A stretch of 64,000 nucleotides of DNA from Allopusillimonas lactea. Lineage in GTDB: Bacteria; Pseudomonadota; Gammaproteobacteria; Burkholderiales; Burkholderiaceae_B. Location: NCBI RefSeq assembly GCF_021653995.1, contig NZ_JAJJOZ010000007.1, forward strand, positions 1 to 64,000, in the 5' to 3' direction. The notes beneath the pieces were generated by a model. It worked only from the letters and a program-made list of their open reading frames with translations. It was not told where the DNA came from and searched no databases. The translations under genes were made by a program, and so were the position numbers. Positions 19,499 to 29,714 of this stretch are shown one piece after another. Within the stretch, counting starts at the first letter, position 1. Each line of letters begins with the position of its first letter.

Positions 19499-21085
19499 CT
19501 ACAGGCCCAGTTCGCCCCAGATGGCATCCACACGGGCCTTCACCTGTGCATCCATTTCGATGGGGCGGCCCCATTCGCGCTGGGTTTCACCCGGCCATTT
19601 ATTGGTGGCATCCAACCCCATCTTGCCACCCAGGCCCGATACGGGCGAGGCAAAATCAAGGTAATCAATGGGCGTGTTCTCGACCAGCACGGTATCGCGC
19701 ACTGGATCCATGCGCGTGGTCATGGCCCAGATCACTTCCTTCCAGTCGCGTACGTCTACATCGTGGTCGACGACCACGATGAACTTGGTGTACATGAACT
19801 GGCGCAGTACGCTCCAGAGCCCGAACATGACACGCTTGGCATGGCCAGGATACTGCTTGCGCATCGACACGACGGCCATGCGGTAGCTGCACCCTTCGGG
19901 CGGCAGGTAGAAGTCGACAATCTCGGGTAACTGGCGCTTGAGCAGCGGCACGAATACTTCGTTGAGCGCGACGCCCAGCACAGCGGGTTCGTCGGGCGGT
20001 TTGCCGGTATAGGTGCTGTGGTAGATCGGGTTGCGGCGCATGGTAATGCGCTCTATCGTGAATACCGGGAACCAGTCCTGCTCGTTGTAATAGCCGGTAT
20101 GGTCGCCGTAGGGGCCTTCGAGCGCCATTTCGTAGCCCGTGTCGGGCGCGGGCGGCGGCGCATGGATGGCGCCTGGCCCTGGTGTGGCGCTGTGCTCTCG
20201 CGAGGCCGGCGCCCGAGGCGGTAGGGCGCGCGGGTCGCTGGATGGCAGGATGTGCCCCTCAAGAACGATTTCGGCGAAGGCGGGTACCGACAGGTCGCTG
20301 TGCAGTGTCTTGGCCAGTTCGGTGCGCGAGCCGCGCAGCAGGCCCGCAAACTGGTATTCGGATAGGCTGTCGGGCACGGGGGTGACTGCGCCCAGAATGG
20401 TGGCCGGGTCGGCCCCCAGCGCCACGGCCATGGGAAAGGGCTTGCCCGGATGCGCCAGGCAGTGATCGCGGAAATCGAGCGCGCCGCCGCGGTGCGACAG
20501 CCAGCGCATGATGAGTTTGTTGCGCCCGATCAGCTGTTGGCGGTAGATGCCCAAGTTCTGGCGCCGCGCATTGGGGCCGCGCGTAACCACCAAGCCCCAG
20601 GTGAGCAGCGGTGCCACGTCGCCGGGCCAGCAGTGTTGCAGCGGGATAGCGTTCAGATCGACATCATTGCCTTCCAGTACGACCTCTTGGCACGGGGCCG
20701 CCTTGATCATGCGCGGGCTCATGTCCCAAAGCGCTGATTTGAGCTTGCCCACCGTGGCAATGGCATCGCGCAGGCCGCGAGGGGCTTCGGGTTCGCGCAG
20801 CGAGGCCAGCAGTTCGCCTACGTCGCGCAGGGCGCTGACGTCGTCGGCGCCCATACCCCAGGCGACGCGCTTGGGCGTGCCGAACAGGTTGGCCAGCACT
20901 GGCATGCGCGCGGGCGCGCCATTGTGCTGCGCATTTTCGAACAACAGGGCGGGGCCGCCCGCGCGCAGCACGCGGTCGCTGATATCCGTGATCTCGAGGT
21001 GAGTGGATATGGGCGCCTGGATGCGCTTGAGCTCGCCGTTGCGCTCAAGTTGGGCGATGAAGTCTCTCAGGTCACGATATTTCAC
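19499..21085 (-). CDS. ubiD: 4-hydroxy-3-polyprenylbenzoate decarboxylase
   Basis: UbiD removes the carboxyl group from polyprenyl-4-hydroxybenzoate in ubiquinone synthesis, using prenylated FMN. The 528-residue protein matches the family through EGPYGDHTGYYNE, the active-site region ITMRRNPIYHSTYTGKPPDEP, PEIVDFYLPPEGCSYR and NTPIDYLDFASPVSGLG. Compared with E. coli UbiD there is an extra proline- and alanine-rich stretch at about residues 281-321, just before EGPYGDHTGYY. The gene is divergent from the lytic transglycosylase gene, with an 80-base gap. Confidence 0.96.
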   Translation of the reverse strand: MKYRDLRDFIAQLERNGELKRIQAPISTHLEITDISDRVLRAGGPALLFENAQHNGAPARMPVLANLFGTPKRVAWGMGADDVSALRDVGELLASLREPEAPRGLRDAIATVGKLKSALWDMSPRMIKAAPCQEVVLEGNDVDLNAIPLQHCWPGDVAPLLTWGLVVTRGPNARRQNLGIYRQQLIGRNKLIMRWLSHRGGALDFRDHCLAHPGKPFPMAVALGADPATILGAVTPVPDSLSEYQFAGLLRGSRTELAKTLHSDLSVPAFAEIVLEGHILPSSDPRALPPRAPASREHSATPGPGAIHAPPPAPDTGYEMALEGPYGDHTGYYNEQDWFPVFTIERITMRRNPIYHSTYTGKPPDEPAVLGVALNEVFVPLLKRQLPEIVDFYLPPEGCSYRMAVVSMRKQYPGHAKRVMFGLWSVLRQFMYTKFIVVVDHDVDVRDWKEVIWAMTTRMDPVRDTVLVENTPIDYLDFASPVSGLGGKMGLDATNKWPGETQREWGRPIEMDAQVKARVDAIWGELGL

Positions 21086-21165
21086 AGATTTTTGCCGATC
21101 GGGTTACATTGGACAGTGGCCGGAGGTTAACATCGGCCCACTTCATTTTATCTGCAAGGGGCAGC

Positions 21166-22260
<1,095 letters not shown>

Positions 22261-22332
22261 GGGGTTGCTGCTGGATACTGATCGTGGGATGTCGATCTCT
22301 GTTGCCGATGATTGTTGGCGACGTCGCCCTGC

Positions 22333-23490
22333 CTAGCCCAGAAAGCTGCCGATGCGCCCGATGGCTTCTTGCAGCCTGTCCAGCCCGGTGGCGTACGACA
22401 GCCGTATGGTATGGCCTGCATGGGCAGGCCCAAAATCCAGCCCGGGCACGACGGCAACCCCCGCTTCGTGCAGCAGGCGGTGCGAAAACACGGTGCTTTC
22501 CTGGCCCAGGCCGCTGATGTCCGCATAAATATAGAACGCACCATCGGGCCTGACCGGTACGCGCAGGCCCAGGCGATCGAGTTCGGGGAGCAGGTAGTCG
22601 CGGCGCTGCCTGAACGACAGGCGGCGGTTTTCATAGATTTGCATCACCTCGGGCTCGAAACAGGTGATGGCTGCGTGCTGCGCCAGCGACGGCGCGCAGA
22701 TGACGAGGCTGGCGGCTAGCTTCTCGATGGCTGGCACCATGTCCGCGGGTGTGATGAGCCAACCGAGGCGCCAGCCCGTCATGTGGAAGTATTTGGAGAA
22801 GCTATTGATGACGACAATGTCGTCGTCCAGGGTGAGTGCGCTGAGCGGGGCATCGTCGTAGTACAGGCCAAGGTAGATCTCGTCCATGATGATGAAACCG
22901 TCGTGTCGGCGTACTTCGGCGATGAGCGCGCGCAAGTCTTCGCGCGCCATGCTGGCCCCGGTGGGGTTGCTGGGCGAGGCGATCAGCACGCCGCGCGTGG
23001 CCGGCCCCCAGTGCCCGCGCACGTCTTGCGCGCTCAGGTGAAAGCGCTGCGCGGCGCTGGAGGGGATCAGGCGGGGCACGCCGCCGGCGGACATGATGAA
23101 GTTCTGGTTGGCCGGGTAGGACGGATCTGGCATGAGCACTTCGTCGCCGGGGTTGATCAGGGCCATGGCGGCCAACAGCAGGGCGCCAGACGCGCCGGAC
23201 GTTACCACCACACGCGAGGGGTCGATGGATGCGCCGAATGTGGTGTCGTAATAGCGGGCGATAGCGTCGCGCAGCAGGGGCAGGCCTGCTGGTGAGGTGT
23301 AGCCGCTCAGCCCCGCTTCGGCCGCACGGTGCAGGGTTTCGAGCACCTGGGCGGGGGCGGTGAAGTCAGGCTCGCCAATGCCCAGGCTGATGATGTCCCG
23401 GCCTTGCGCCTGTAGCAAGCTGGCTTGTTTGAACAGTTCCACAGCGTAGAATGGCATGACTTGTTCAGTACGCTTGGCGAGGCGGGACAT
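22333..23490 (-). CDS. class I PLP-dependent aminotransferase
   Basis: A cytoplasmic aminotransferase of 385 residues in the aspartate aminotransferase fold. Family marks are SLGIGEPDFTAP near residue 35, the SNPTGASM loop, DEIYLGLYYD and the PLP lysine in NSFSKYFHMTGWRLGW. The substrate cannot be told by eye. Aspartate, tyrosine, alanine or an N-acyl diamine are all possible in this subfamily. It converges with the transglycosylase gene and is divergent from the gene at 23698. Confidence 0.93.
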   Translation of the reverse strand: MSRLAKRTEQVMPFYAVELFKQASLLQAQGRDIISLGIGEPDFTAPAQVLETLHRAAEAGLSGYTSPAGLPLLRDAIARYYDTTFGASIDPSRVVVTSGASGALLLAAMALINPGDEVLMPDPSYPANQNFIMSAGGVPRLIPSSAAQRFHLSAQDVRGHWGPATRGVLIASPSNPTGASMAREDLRALIAEVRRHDGFIIMDEIYLGLYYDDAPLSALTLDDDIVVINSFSKYFHMTGWRLGWLITPADMVPAIEKLAASLVICAPSLAQHAAITCFEPEVMQIYENRRLSFRQRRDYLLPELDRLGLRVPVRPDGAFYIYADISGLGQESTVFSHRLLHEAGVAVVPGLDFGPAHAGHTIRLSYATGLDRLQEAIGRIGSFLG

Positions 23491-23697
23491 ATCGCGGAAA
23501 CCTTTGAGTCAAATGAGGTAGCCGCATTGTAGCCCTGGGGCATGGCCTTGGTGCTACATCATGTAGGCCCGCCGACCGGTGCCGCGGGCCCATGGCGCCG
23601 TATCGCACAATGCAATGTGCTGAATGCGTACCGAATTCGTACCAAATGTGCGTCGAATGCGTATCGGCCGCACATCGATTGTCGCCAGGAAGCCATC

Positions 23698-24624
23698 ATG
23701 CAGTCATCCTCCCGCCGCGCCTTTCTTACCGGGCGGCGTGCCCTCAGCGACCCGTGGCAGGCGTTTTGCCAGGCCATGCGCCGCAATGTCGAAGGTTCGT
23801 TTTTCGAGCTGGACACGCATGGCGGCGCGCCTGCCGCGCGCCTTGTCCCCAAGCAACCTGGGGATGTGCGCAAGGCGCGCGCCTTGTGCGAGCGCCATGC
23901 CGTCATCCTGGCACTGGACGGCGTGCCGGGGGCGGCACGGCTAGACGACGAAGCTGTGCTTTGGGTCGATCCGGGCCGCGCGCTGGGGCGCTGCGAGCGG
24001 CTGGAGCCTGGCAGCCCGCAGTGGTTCGTGCAGCCGGGCTGCTTGTTGGGGGAGCTCGAGGCAGCCGGCCTCACCGCGTTTGCCGATCTTCCTTGTCATA
24101 TTTCGGTCGCCGCATGGCTTGCCGATCGCACCCTGTGCGATTGGCCTTCCGGCCAGACGCATGAATCGGGCATCGTGCATGCATCTGTTCTGCTGGGTGA
24201 CGGAGAGGTCGTCACCTTGGGGCCATTTGGCGAACACAACCGCAAGCCGCTCGACGGCATACGGTTGCAGCAGCTCATCCCGGCGCTGTTCCAGCTGTCC
24301 ACACAAGCGGCGGGCCGTGCCTGTCGCGCGCAACCCGCGTGGCCGGCGCGCTACCGGCTGGATGCGCTTGCGCCTGTGGACGGCCAGGCGGTCAACCTGG
24401 CCCATCTGCTGTTGGGGCACGGGGGCGACCTCGGCTGGGTGGAGTGGCTGGTCATCGACGAGCGGCTGGCGCGCCCGCTCGCAGAGCAACCCTACGACGC
24501 CCGTTACGCCGCCGGCCGTGCCGTCGCGCTGGGCTTGGAAGCCGAGGCGGGAGAGCTTGATGCCGCCGTCAAATCATTGTTTGATCCCCATTGCCGCTTG
24601 TCGCATCCCGGGCAGTCTCTGTAA
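23698..24624 (+). CDS. degenerate FAD-linked-oxidase-like protein
   Basis: A 308-residue protein whose middle follows the plan of the FAD-binding PCMH domain of glycolate-oxidase-type enzymes: PKQPGDVRKARALCERH, then WFVQPGCLLGELEAAGL, VHASVLLGDGEVVTLGPFG, and VNLAHLLLGHGGDLGWVEW in the place of the usual GSEGTLG motif. The normal FAD-contact motifs are missing or changed (no clear G-G-G-T, no T-I-G-G), so FAD binding is doubtful. The N-terminus has SRRAFLTG, twin-arginine-like, but no hydrophobic segment follows, so export is unlikely. The ATG at 23698 follows CAGGAAG. Catalytic function is unknown. Confidence 0.6.
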   Translation: MQSSSRRAFLTGRRALSDPWQAFCQAMRRNVEGSFFELDTHGGAPAARLVPKQPGDVRKARALCERHAVILALDGVPGAARLDDEAVLWVDPGRALGRCERLEPGSPQWFVQPGCLLGELEAAGLTAFADLPCHISVAAWLADRTLCDWPSGQTHESGIVHASVLLGDGEVVTLGPFGEHNRKPLDGIRLQQLIPALFQLSTQAAGRACRAQPAWPARYRLDALAPVDGQAVNLAHLLLGHGGDLGWVEWLVIDERLARPLAEQPYDARYAAGRAVALGLEAEAGELDAAVKSLFDPHCRLSHPGQSL

Positions 24625-24784
24625 GAGCGGCGTATGATGGCGGCCTGTGGGTGAAGCTGCCGCGGCCTCGCCGAGGTCGGGGCGGCGGGGCGATGCGCCA
24701 TGTGCCCCGGCCATGTCCCAAATCGGGGCAAAACGCTAGAATGGGCGTCACATACTTTTACTGTTGTCGGGGTTACACGTCATC

Positions 24785-27073
24785 ATGGAAGAAAATCTTC
24801 GCAAAGCCGCGCTGGAATATCACGAATCGGGCCGCCCCGGCAAAATTGCCGTCACGCCCACCAAGCAGCTCTCCAATCAGCGCGATCTGGCGCTTGCGTA
24901 TTCGCCTGGCGTCGCCGCGGCGTGCGAAGAAATCCAGATCGATCCCCAGAACGCCGTGCGCTACACCGGCCGCGGCAACCTGGTAGGGGTCATCACCAAC
25001 GGCACCGCGGTGCTGGGCCTGGGCAACATCGGCGCACTGGCCTCCAAGCCGGTCATGGAAGGCAAGGCCGTGTTGTTCAAGAAATTCGCCGACATCGACG
25101 TCTTCGACATCGAAATCAACGAAACCGACCCGGACAAGCTGGTTGAAATCATTGCCGGCCTTGAGCCCACCTTCGGTGGCATCAACCTCGAAGACATCAA
25201 GGCGCCCGAATGCTTCATCGTCGAACGCAAGCTGCGCGAACGCATGAACATCCCCGTTTTTCACGACGACCAGCATGGTACGGCCATTTGCGTGGCTGCG
25301 GCCTTCCTCAACGGGCTTGAAGTCGTCGGCAAGCAGGTTGACAAGGTCAAGGTGGTGGTATCGGGCGCCGGCGCGGCCGCGCTGGCCTGCCTCGATCTCA
25401 TGGTCGACATGGGCCTGCCGCTCCAGAACATCTGGGTGTCCGATATCGAAGGCGTCGTCTACAAGGGTCGCACCGTGCTCATGGACCCTGACAAGCAGCG
25501 TTTTGCGCAAGATACATCCGCGCGCACCCTGGGCGAAATCATCGGCGACGCCGACGTGTTCCTGGGCTTGTCGGCGGGCAATGTACTCAAGCCCGAAATG
25601 GTGGCCCGCATGGCGGCGCGCCCGCTTATCCTGGCGTTGGCCAACCCCAACCCCGAGATCCTGCCCGAGGCTGCGCACGCCGTGCGCGACGACATCGTTA
25701 TGGCCACGGGGCGCTCCGATTATCCCAACCAGGTCAATAACGTTCTGTGCTTCCCGTACATCTTCCGGGGCGCACTCGACGTCGGGGCCACCACCATTAC
25801 GCGCGGCATGGAAAAGGCCGCCGTCATGGCTATCTGCAAGCTGGCCCGCGAAGAGCAGAACGACATGGTCGCGGCTGCCTATGGCACTTACGGCGTTTCC
25901 TTCGGTCGCGAATATTTCATCCCTAAGCCCTTCGACCCACGCTTGATCGTTCGGTTGGGCGTCGCGGTAGCCAAGGCGGCCATGGAAGACGGCGTGGCCA
26001 CGCGGCCGCTGTCCGATCTGGACAGCTACGCCGAACAGCTCCAACAGTTTGTCTATCGCTCAGGCTCCTTCATGAAGCCGTTGTTCTCGTCCGTCAAGCG
26101 GCTGGTACGCGAAGGCGGCAAGGCCCGCATCGTGTTCACAGAAGGCGAAGACGAGCGCGTGCTGCGCGCGGTGCAGATCATCGTCGACGAGAAGCTGGCC
26201 CGGCCTATCCTGGTTGGGCGCCCCTCGGTGCTGGCAGACCGCATCCAGCGCTTTGGCCTGCGTATCCGTCTGGGCGAAGATGTAGAGGTCACTAACCCCG
26301 ACTACGACGAGCGCTTCCACCGCTACTGGACCACATACTGGGAAATCATGTGCCGGCGCGGTATCACCAAAGAAATGGCACGTGTCGAAATGCGCCGCCG
26401 CCTCACCCTGATCGGCGCCATGATGGTGCGGCTGGGCGAAGCCGACGGCATGGTATGCGGCACGGTGGGCAGCTACGCCAACCACCTGCAGTTCATTGAT
26501 GAAGTGATCGGCAAGGCGCCGGGCGCGCGCACCTATGCAGCCATGAATATCCTGCTGCTGGCCGAGCGCACCATCGCCATTGCCGATACGCACATCAACG
26601 ACAACCCCGACGCCCAACAGATCGCCGACATCACCCTGGCGGCGGCAGCTGAAATGCGCCGCCTCGACATCGAGCCGAAGGTGGCGCTGCTGTCGCGCTC
26701 CAACTTCGGCACCGGCAGCTCCTCTTCGGGCAGCAAGATGCAAGAAGCGCTGAGCATCATCCGCGAGCGCGAACCGGGGCTGGAAATCGACGGTGAAATG
26801 CACGGCGACTGCGCACTCGACGAGGCGCTGCGCCAGCGCATCCTGCCCTCGACCACGCTGCGCGGCGCAGCCAACCTATTAATCTGCCCCAACGTCGATG
26901 CAGGCAACATCGCTTATAACCTGCTCAAGACGGCTGCCGGCGGTAACGTGGCGGTGGGGCCGTTCCTGCTCGGGGCCAACGCGCCTGTCACGATCATGAC
27001 ATCCAGCTCCACCGTGCGGCGCATCGTCAACATGGCCGCTCTCACCGTGCTCGATGCCAATCGGCCTGTGTGA
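24785..27073 (+). CDS. maeB: NADP-dependent malic enzyme with phosphotransacetylase-like domain
   Basis: MaeB decarboxylates malate to pyruvate and makes NADPH. The 762-residue protein is the long form. Residues 1 to about 425 are the malic enzyme (AYSPGVAAACEEI, FHDDQHGTA, VVVSGAGAAALACLDLM), and about 430-762 are a phosphotransacetylase-like domain thought to be regulatory. The ATG at 24785 gives MEENLRKAALEYHE. A TTG at 24764 is less likely. A -10-like TAGAAT lies at 24737-24742. The patatin gene begins inside its 3' end. Confidence 0.96.
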   Translation: MEENLRKAALEYHESGRPGKIAVTPTKQLSNQRDLALAYSPGVAAACEEIQIDPQNAVRYTGRGNLVGVITNGTAVLGLGNIGALASKPVMEGKAVLFKKFADIDVFDIEINETDPDKLVEIIAGLEPTFGGINLEDIKAPECFIVERKLRERMNIPVFHDDQHGTAICVAAAFLNGLEVVGKQVDKVKVVVSGAGAAALACLDLMVDMGLPLQNIWVSDIEGVVYKGRTVLMDPDKQRFAQDTSARTLGEIIGDADVFLGLSAGNVLKPEMVARMAARPLILALANPNPEILPEAAHAVRDDIVMATGRSDYPNQVNNVLCFPYIFRGALDVGATTITRGMEKAAVMAICKLAREEQNDMVAAAYGTYGVSFGREYFIPKPFDPRLIVRLGVAVAKAAMEDGVATRPLSDLDSYAEQLQQFVYRSGSFMKPLFSSVKRLVREGGKARIVFTEGEDERVLRAVQIIVDEKLARPILVGRPSVLADRIQRFGLRIRLGEDVEVTNPDYDERFHRYWTTYWEIMCRRGITKEMARVEMRRRLTLIGAMMVRLGEADGMVCGTVGSYANHLQFIDEVIGKAPGARTYAAMNILLLAERTIAIADTHINDNPDAQQIADITLAAAAEMRRLDIEPKVALLSRSNFGTGSSSSGSKMQEALSIIREREPGLEIDGEMHGDCALDEALRQRILPSTTLRGAANLLICPNVDAGNIAYNLLKTAAGGNVAVGPFLLGANAPVTIMTSSSTVRRIVNMAALTVLDANRPV

Positions 27074-28268
27074 ATCTCACAAAAGCGGTGCGGTCGGTCT
27101 TGTCCTGACCGGTGGCGGCGCGCGCGCCGCCTACCAGGTCGGGGTGCTGGCCGGCATCCTCGATGTACTTGATCCGGCCCGCTCCCGCGGGCTGCACAAC
27201 CCTTTCGACATTATTTGCGGTTCATCGGCCGGTGCGGTCAACGCCGCGGCGCTGGGCTGCCGCGCCAACGATGTCTACCATGCGGTAGACCACCTGGTGC
27301 GGCTTTGGGGCGGCCTGCATACCGGCATGGTGTACCACGCCGACGCGCCGCGCCTGTTCCTGACAGGGCTGCGCTGGCTGCTGCTTATGGCGCTGGGCTG
27401 GGCGATGCCTGGCGCGCCCGGCGCGCAACCGCGCGCATTGCTCGACAACATGCCATTGCGAGGCCTGCTCGACGAGACGCTCGATTTCGAGCGCTTGCAG
27501 CACAATCTCGATCATGGCTGCCTGCGGTCACTGGCGATTACCGCCGCGGCCTACACTACCGGCGAGCATCTCACGTTCTACCAATCCACCGACACCATCG
27601 ACCCCTGGAGCCGGCCGTTGCGCCACGCCGTCCCGTCCAACCTTACGGTCGAGCATCTGCTGGCCTCCAGCTCCATCCCTTTCATCTTTCCGGCACAATT
27701 GATCGACGTAAAAGGAAACGCGCACTGGTGCGGGGACGGCTCCATGCGCCAGCTTGCGCCCATGAGCCCCGCCATCCATCTTGGGGCTCAGAAGATCTGT
27801 GTCATCGGCACCGGCCACCGCGATGACATACACCCGGAAGTGCAGCAGAGCAACCCGCCTTACCCGTCCATTGCGCAGATCGGCGGCCACACCTTGTCCA
27901 ACATTTTTGTCGACAGTCTTTCCATGGATGTGGAGCGTATGCAACGCATCAACGATCTGCTTGCACTTCTGCCGCCAAATGTATTAAAAAGCCAGTCGCT
28001 GCGACCCGTCAGCACATTAGTGATCACGCCCAGCCGCTCTCTCGATGACCTGGCACTGGCGCATATGGACAAGCTGCCGCGCGCTGCGCGCATCCTGTTC
28101 CGGGTTCTTGGTGTATCGTCGTCTTCCGGGCCCACAACCGGCGGTGCACTCATCTCATATTTGTTGTTCGAGGCCAGTTACACGCAAGCGCTCATTGACC
28201 TCGGTCGGTCCGACAGCATGAGCAGAAGTGAAGAAGTGAAAGCGTTTTTCAAGGAGACGCAGCAATGA
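27054..28268 (+). CDS. patatin-like phospholipase
   Basis: A patatin-family lipid acyl hydrolase of 404 residues. The oxyanion motif GGGARAAY is at 20-27, the nucleophile Ser58 is in GSSAG, and the catalytic aspartate is about Asp228 in WCGDGS. There is no signal peptide. A hydrophobic stretch near residues 104-120 could touch the membrane. The ATG at 27054 lies inside maeB and overlaps it by 20 bases in another frame, and its stop overlaps the barstar-like gene by four bases. All three genes are probably co-transcribed. Substrate unknown. Confidence 0.9.
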   Translation: MPIGLCESHKSGAVGLVLTGGGARAAYQVGVLAGILDVLDPARSRGLHNPFDIICGSSAGAVNAAALGCRANDVYHAVDHLVRLWGGLHTGMVYHADAPRLFLTGLRWLLLMALGWAMPGAPGAQPRALLDNMPLRGLLDETLDFERLQHNLDHGCLRSLAITAAAYTTGEHLTFYQSTDTIDPWSRPLRHAVPSNLTVEHLLASSSIPFIFPAQLIDVKGNAHWCGDGSMRQLAPMSPAIHLGAQKICVIGTGHRDDIHPEVQQSNPPYPSIAQIGGHTLSNIFVDSLSMDVERMQRINDLLALLPPNVLKSQSLRPVSTLVITPSRSLDDLALAHMDKLPRAARILFRVLGVSSSSGPTTGGALISYLLFEASYTQALIDLGRSDSMSRSEEVKAFFKETQQ

Positions 28269-28729
28269 GCCAGGCGCAGTCGTTGCAAAAGAAATTGCAA
28301 AAAGGCGGTTTGATCGATGTGTCTGCCGATACCCAGCAACAAGCCATACAGGCGGCTCGCGATGCGGGCATGACGGCCTATGTCGTCGAGTGTGATCGCG
28401 CGCGCAGCCGCTCCGCAGTGTTGCGCGCGGTGGTGAAAGCTGTGGATTTTCCCGAGTATTTCGGGGGTAATCTCGATGCGCTCTATGATTGCTTGTGCGA
28501 TACCGTGCTCGACCACAAGAACGGCCTGTATCTGTGGTTCAGCAAACTGCATTCCGGTGATCCGGCCCTGGCCGAAGACGCCAAGGCAATCATCGCCGTT
28601 TGTGACGATGTCGCCGATTTTGCCGCTAATAACAGCCGGCACTTCTGCTACAGCGTCGAGCACGCGGGCAAGCATCCGGACCCTGAGCCAGGCAAAGCAC
28701 CTTCGCCCTACGGCGAAGCCAGCGAATAA
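28265..28729 (+). CDS. barstar-family protein
   Basis: A 154-residue protein with the barstar core: a central alpha-beta region and the diagnostic FPEYFGGNLDALYDCL at about residues 62-77. Barstar inhibits the ribonuclease barnase, and relatives serve as immunity proteins or have other roles. No ribonuclease, contact-dependent toxin or T6SS gene is nearby. It is instead translationally coupled (ATGA) to the patatin gene and follows maeB. The last 20 residues are a charged, proline-containing tail. Whether it inhibits a nuclease or acts on its patatin neighbour cannot be told from sequence. Confidence 0.85.
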   Translation: MSQAQSLQKKLQKGGLIDVSADTQQQAIQAARDAGMTAYVVECDRARSRSAVLRAVVKAVDFPEYFGGNLDALYDCLCDTVLDHKNGLYLWFSKLHSGDPALAEDAKAIIAVCDDVADFAANNSRHFCYSVEHAGKHPDPEPGKAPSPYGEASE

Positions 28730-28740
28730 CACCCTTGGTG

Positions 28741-29475
28741 TCAGGCCCAGCCCAGCAGCGCGCTGCTGGCTGCGATCAGCGCCAGGCCGGCGGTTTCGGT
28801 GCGCAGCACGCTGCGCCCGAAGCTTACCGGCGTCAGTTGGTGTGCCTGGGCCAGCGCCAGTTCTTCGTCAGACCACCCCCCCTCGGGGCCAACCATCAGG
28901 GCCAGGCTGCGCTGCACGCCGTCGAGCGCTTGGGGTAGTGTGCGCGCAGCGCCGGGGTGGCAGAACAGCGTGGGCGTGGATGCTGGTGTGCGCTGGGTGA
29001 GATAGTCGTGCAGCGTGGCGGGTGCCTGTATAACGGGCAGCCGGTTGCGCCCGCATTGTTCGGTGGCCGCCGAAGCTACGCGGCGCCAGTGCTCGAGCCG
29101 CTTGCGCAGACGCTCGCCCGACAACTGCAAGACACTGCGCTGCGCGAAGATAGGCGCGACCTCATTGGCGCCCAGTTCTACCGCCTTTTCGATGATCCAG
29201 TCCATTTTGTCGCCGGCGGCGATGCCTTGCACCAGGGTGATGTGGCCTGCGAGCTCTGCTTCGACGGGATCGTGGGCGCCCAACTCGGCGCTGGCCCGCT
29301 TGCCGTCGATGATGAGCCGGGCCGGATACTGGCCGCCGCGGCCGTCGAAAAGCACGATGGCTGCATCGGGCTTGAGCCGCAGTACGCGCACCGCGTGATG
29401 GGCCAGCGCCTCGGGCAGATCGATAATGGTGTTGGCCGCCAGGGGGCCTGGGTGAAGGAATCGGGGCAGCGACAT
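28741..29475 (-). CDS. rsmE: 16S rRNA (uracil-1498-N3) methyltransferase
   Basis: RsmE methylates U1498 in the decoding region of 16S rRNA, using SAM in a knotted SPOUT fold. The 244-residue protein begins MSLPRFLHPGPL and shows HHAVRVLRLK, KMDWIIEKAVELGANEV, MVGPEGGWSDEEL and the knot ending LGRSVLRTETA-like FGRSVLRTETAGLALI. The ATG at 29475 is chosen because it matches the usual family start. Upstream in-frame sequence to 29688 is proline-rich and reaches toward the tkt start. Confidence 0.95.
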   Translation of the reverse strand: MSLPRFLHPGPLAANTIIDLPEALAHHAVRVLRLKPDAAIVLFDGRGGQYPARLIIDGKRASAELGAHDPVEAELAGHITLVQGIAAGDKMDWIIEKAVELGANEVAPIFAQRSVLQLSGERLRKRLEHWRRVASAATEQCGRNRLPVIQAPATLHDYLTQRTPASTPTLFCHPGAARTLPQALDGVQRSLALMVGPEGGWSDEELALAQAHQLTPVSFGRSVLRTETAGLALIAASSALLGWA

Positions 29476-29714
29476 GAGACGAACGGGTTTCAGAGGGGCG
29501 GGGTGGGGCCCGGGCGGGCTCGGGCCGGCCACAGGCAATGCGGGCCAGGACATCGAGCGGCAAACCCGAATCATACTGTAGCCATCCCGCCAGACGGTGT
29601 GTGTAGAGCGGTGCCCGGCGAGGCGCAGGCCGATGGTAAAATCGAATGCTTTGAAAACCATCCCAGCCGCAGGGCTGGCCCCTACCATGGGGCGATGCCC
29701 GCTACGAGTCCTTC

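Noticed and set aside
28265..28729. Toxin-antitoxin pair with the patatin as toxin
   Set aside because: There is no evidence that the patatin is toxic, and a barstar fold is known to bind nucleases. The idea is kept only as a testable possibility in the findings.
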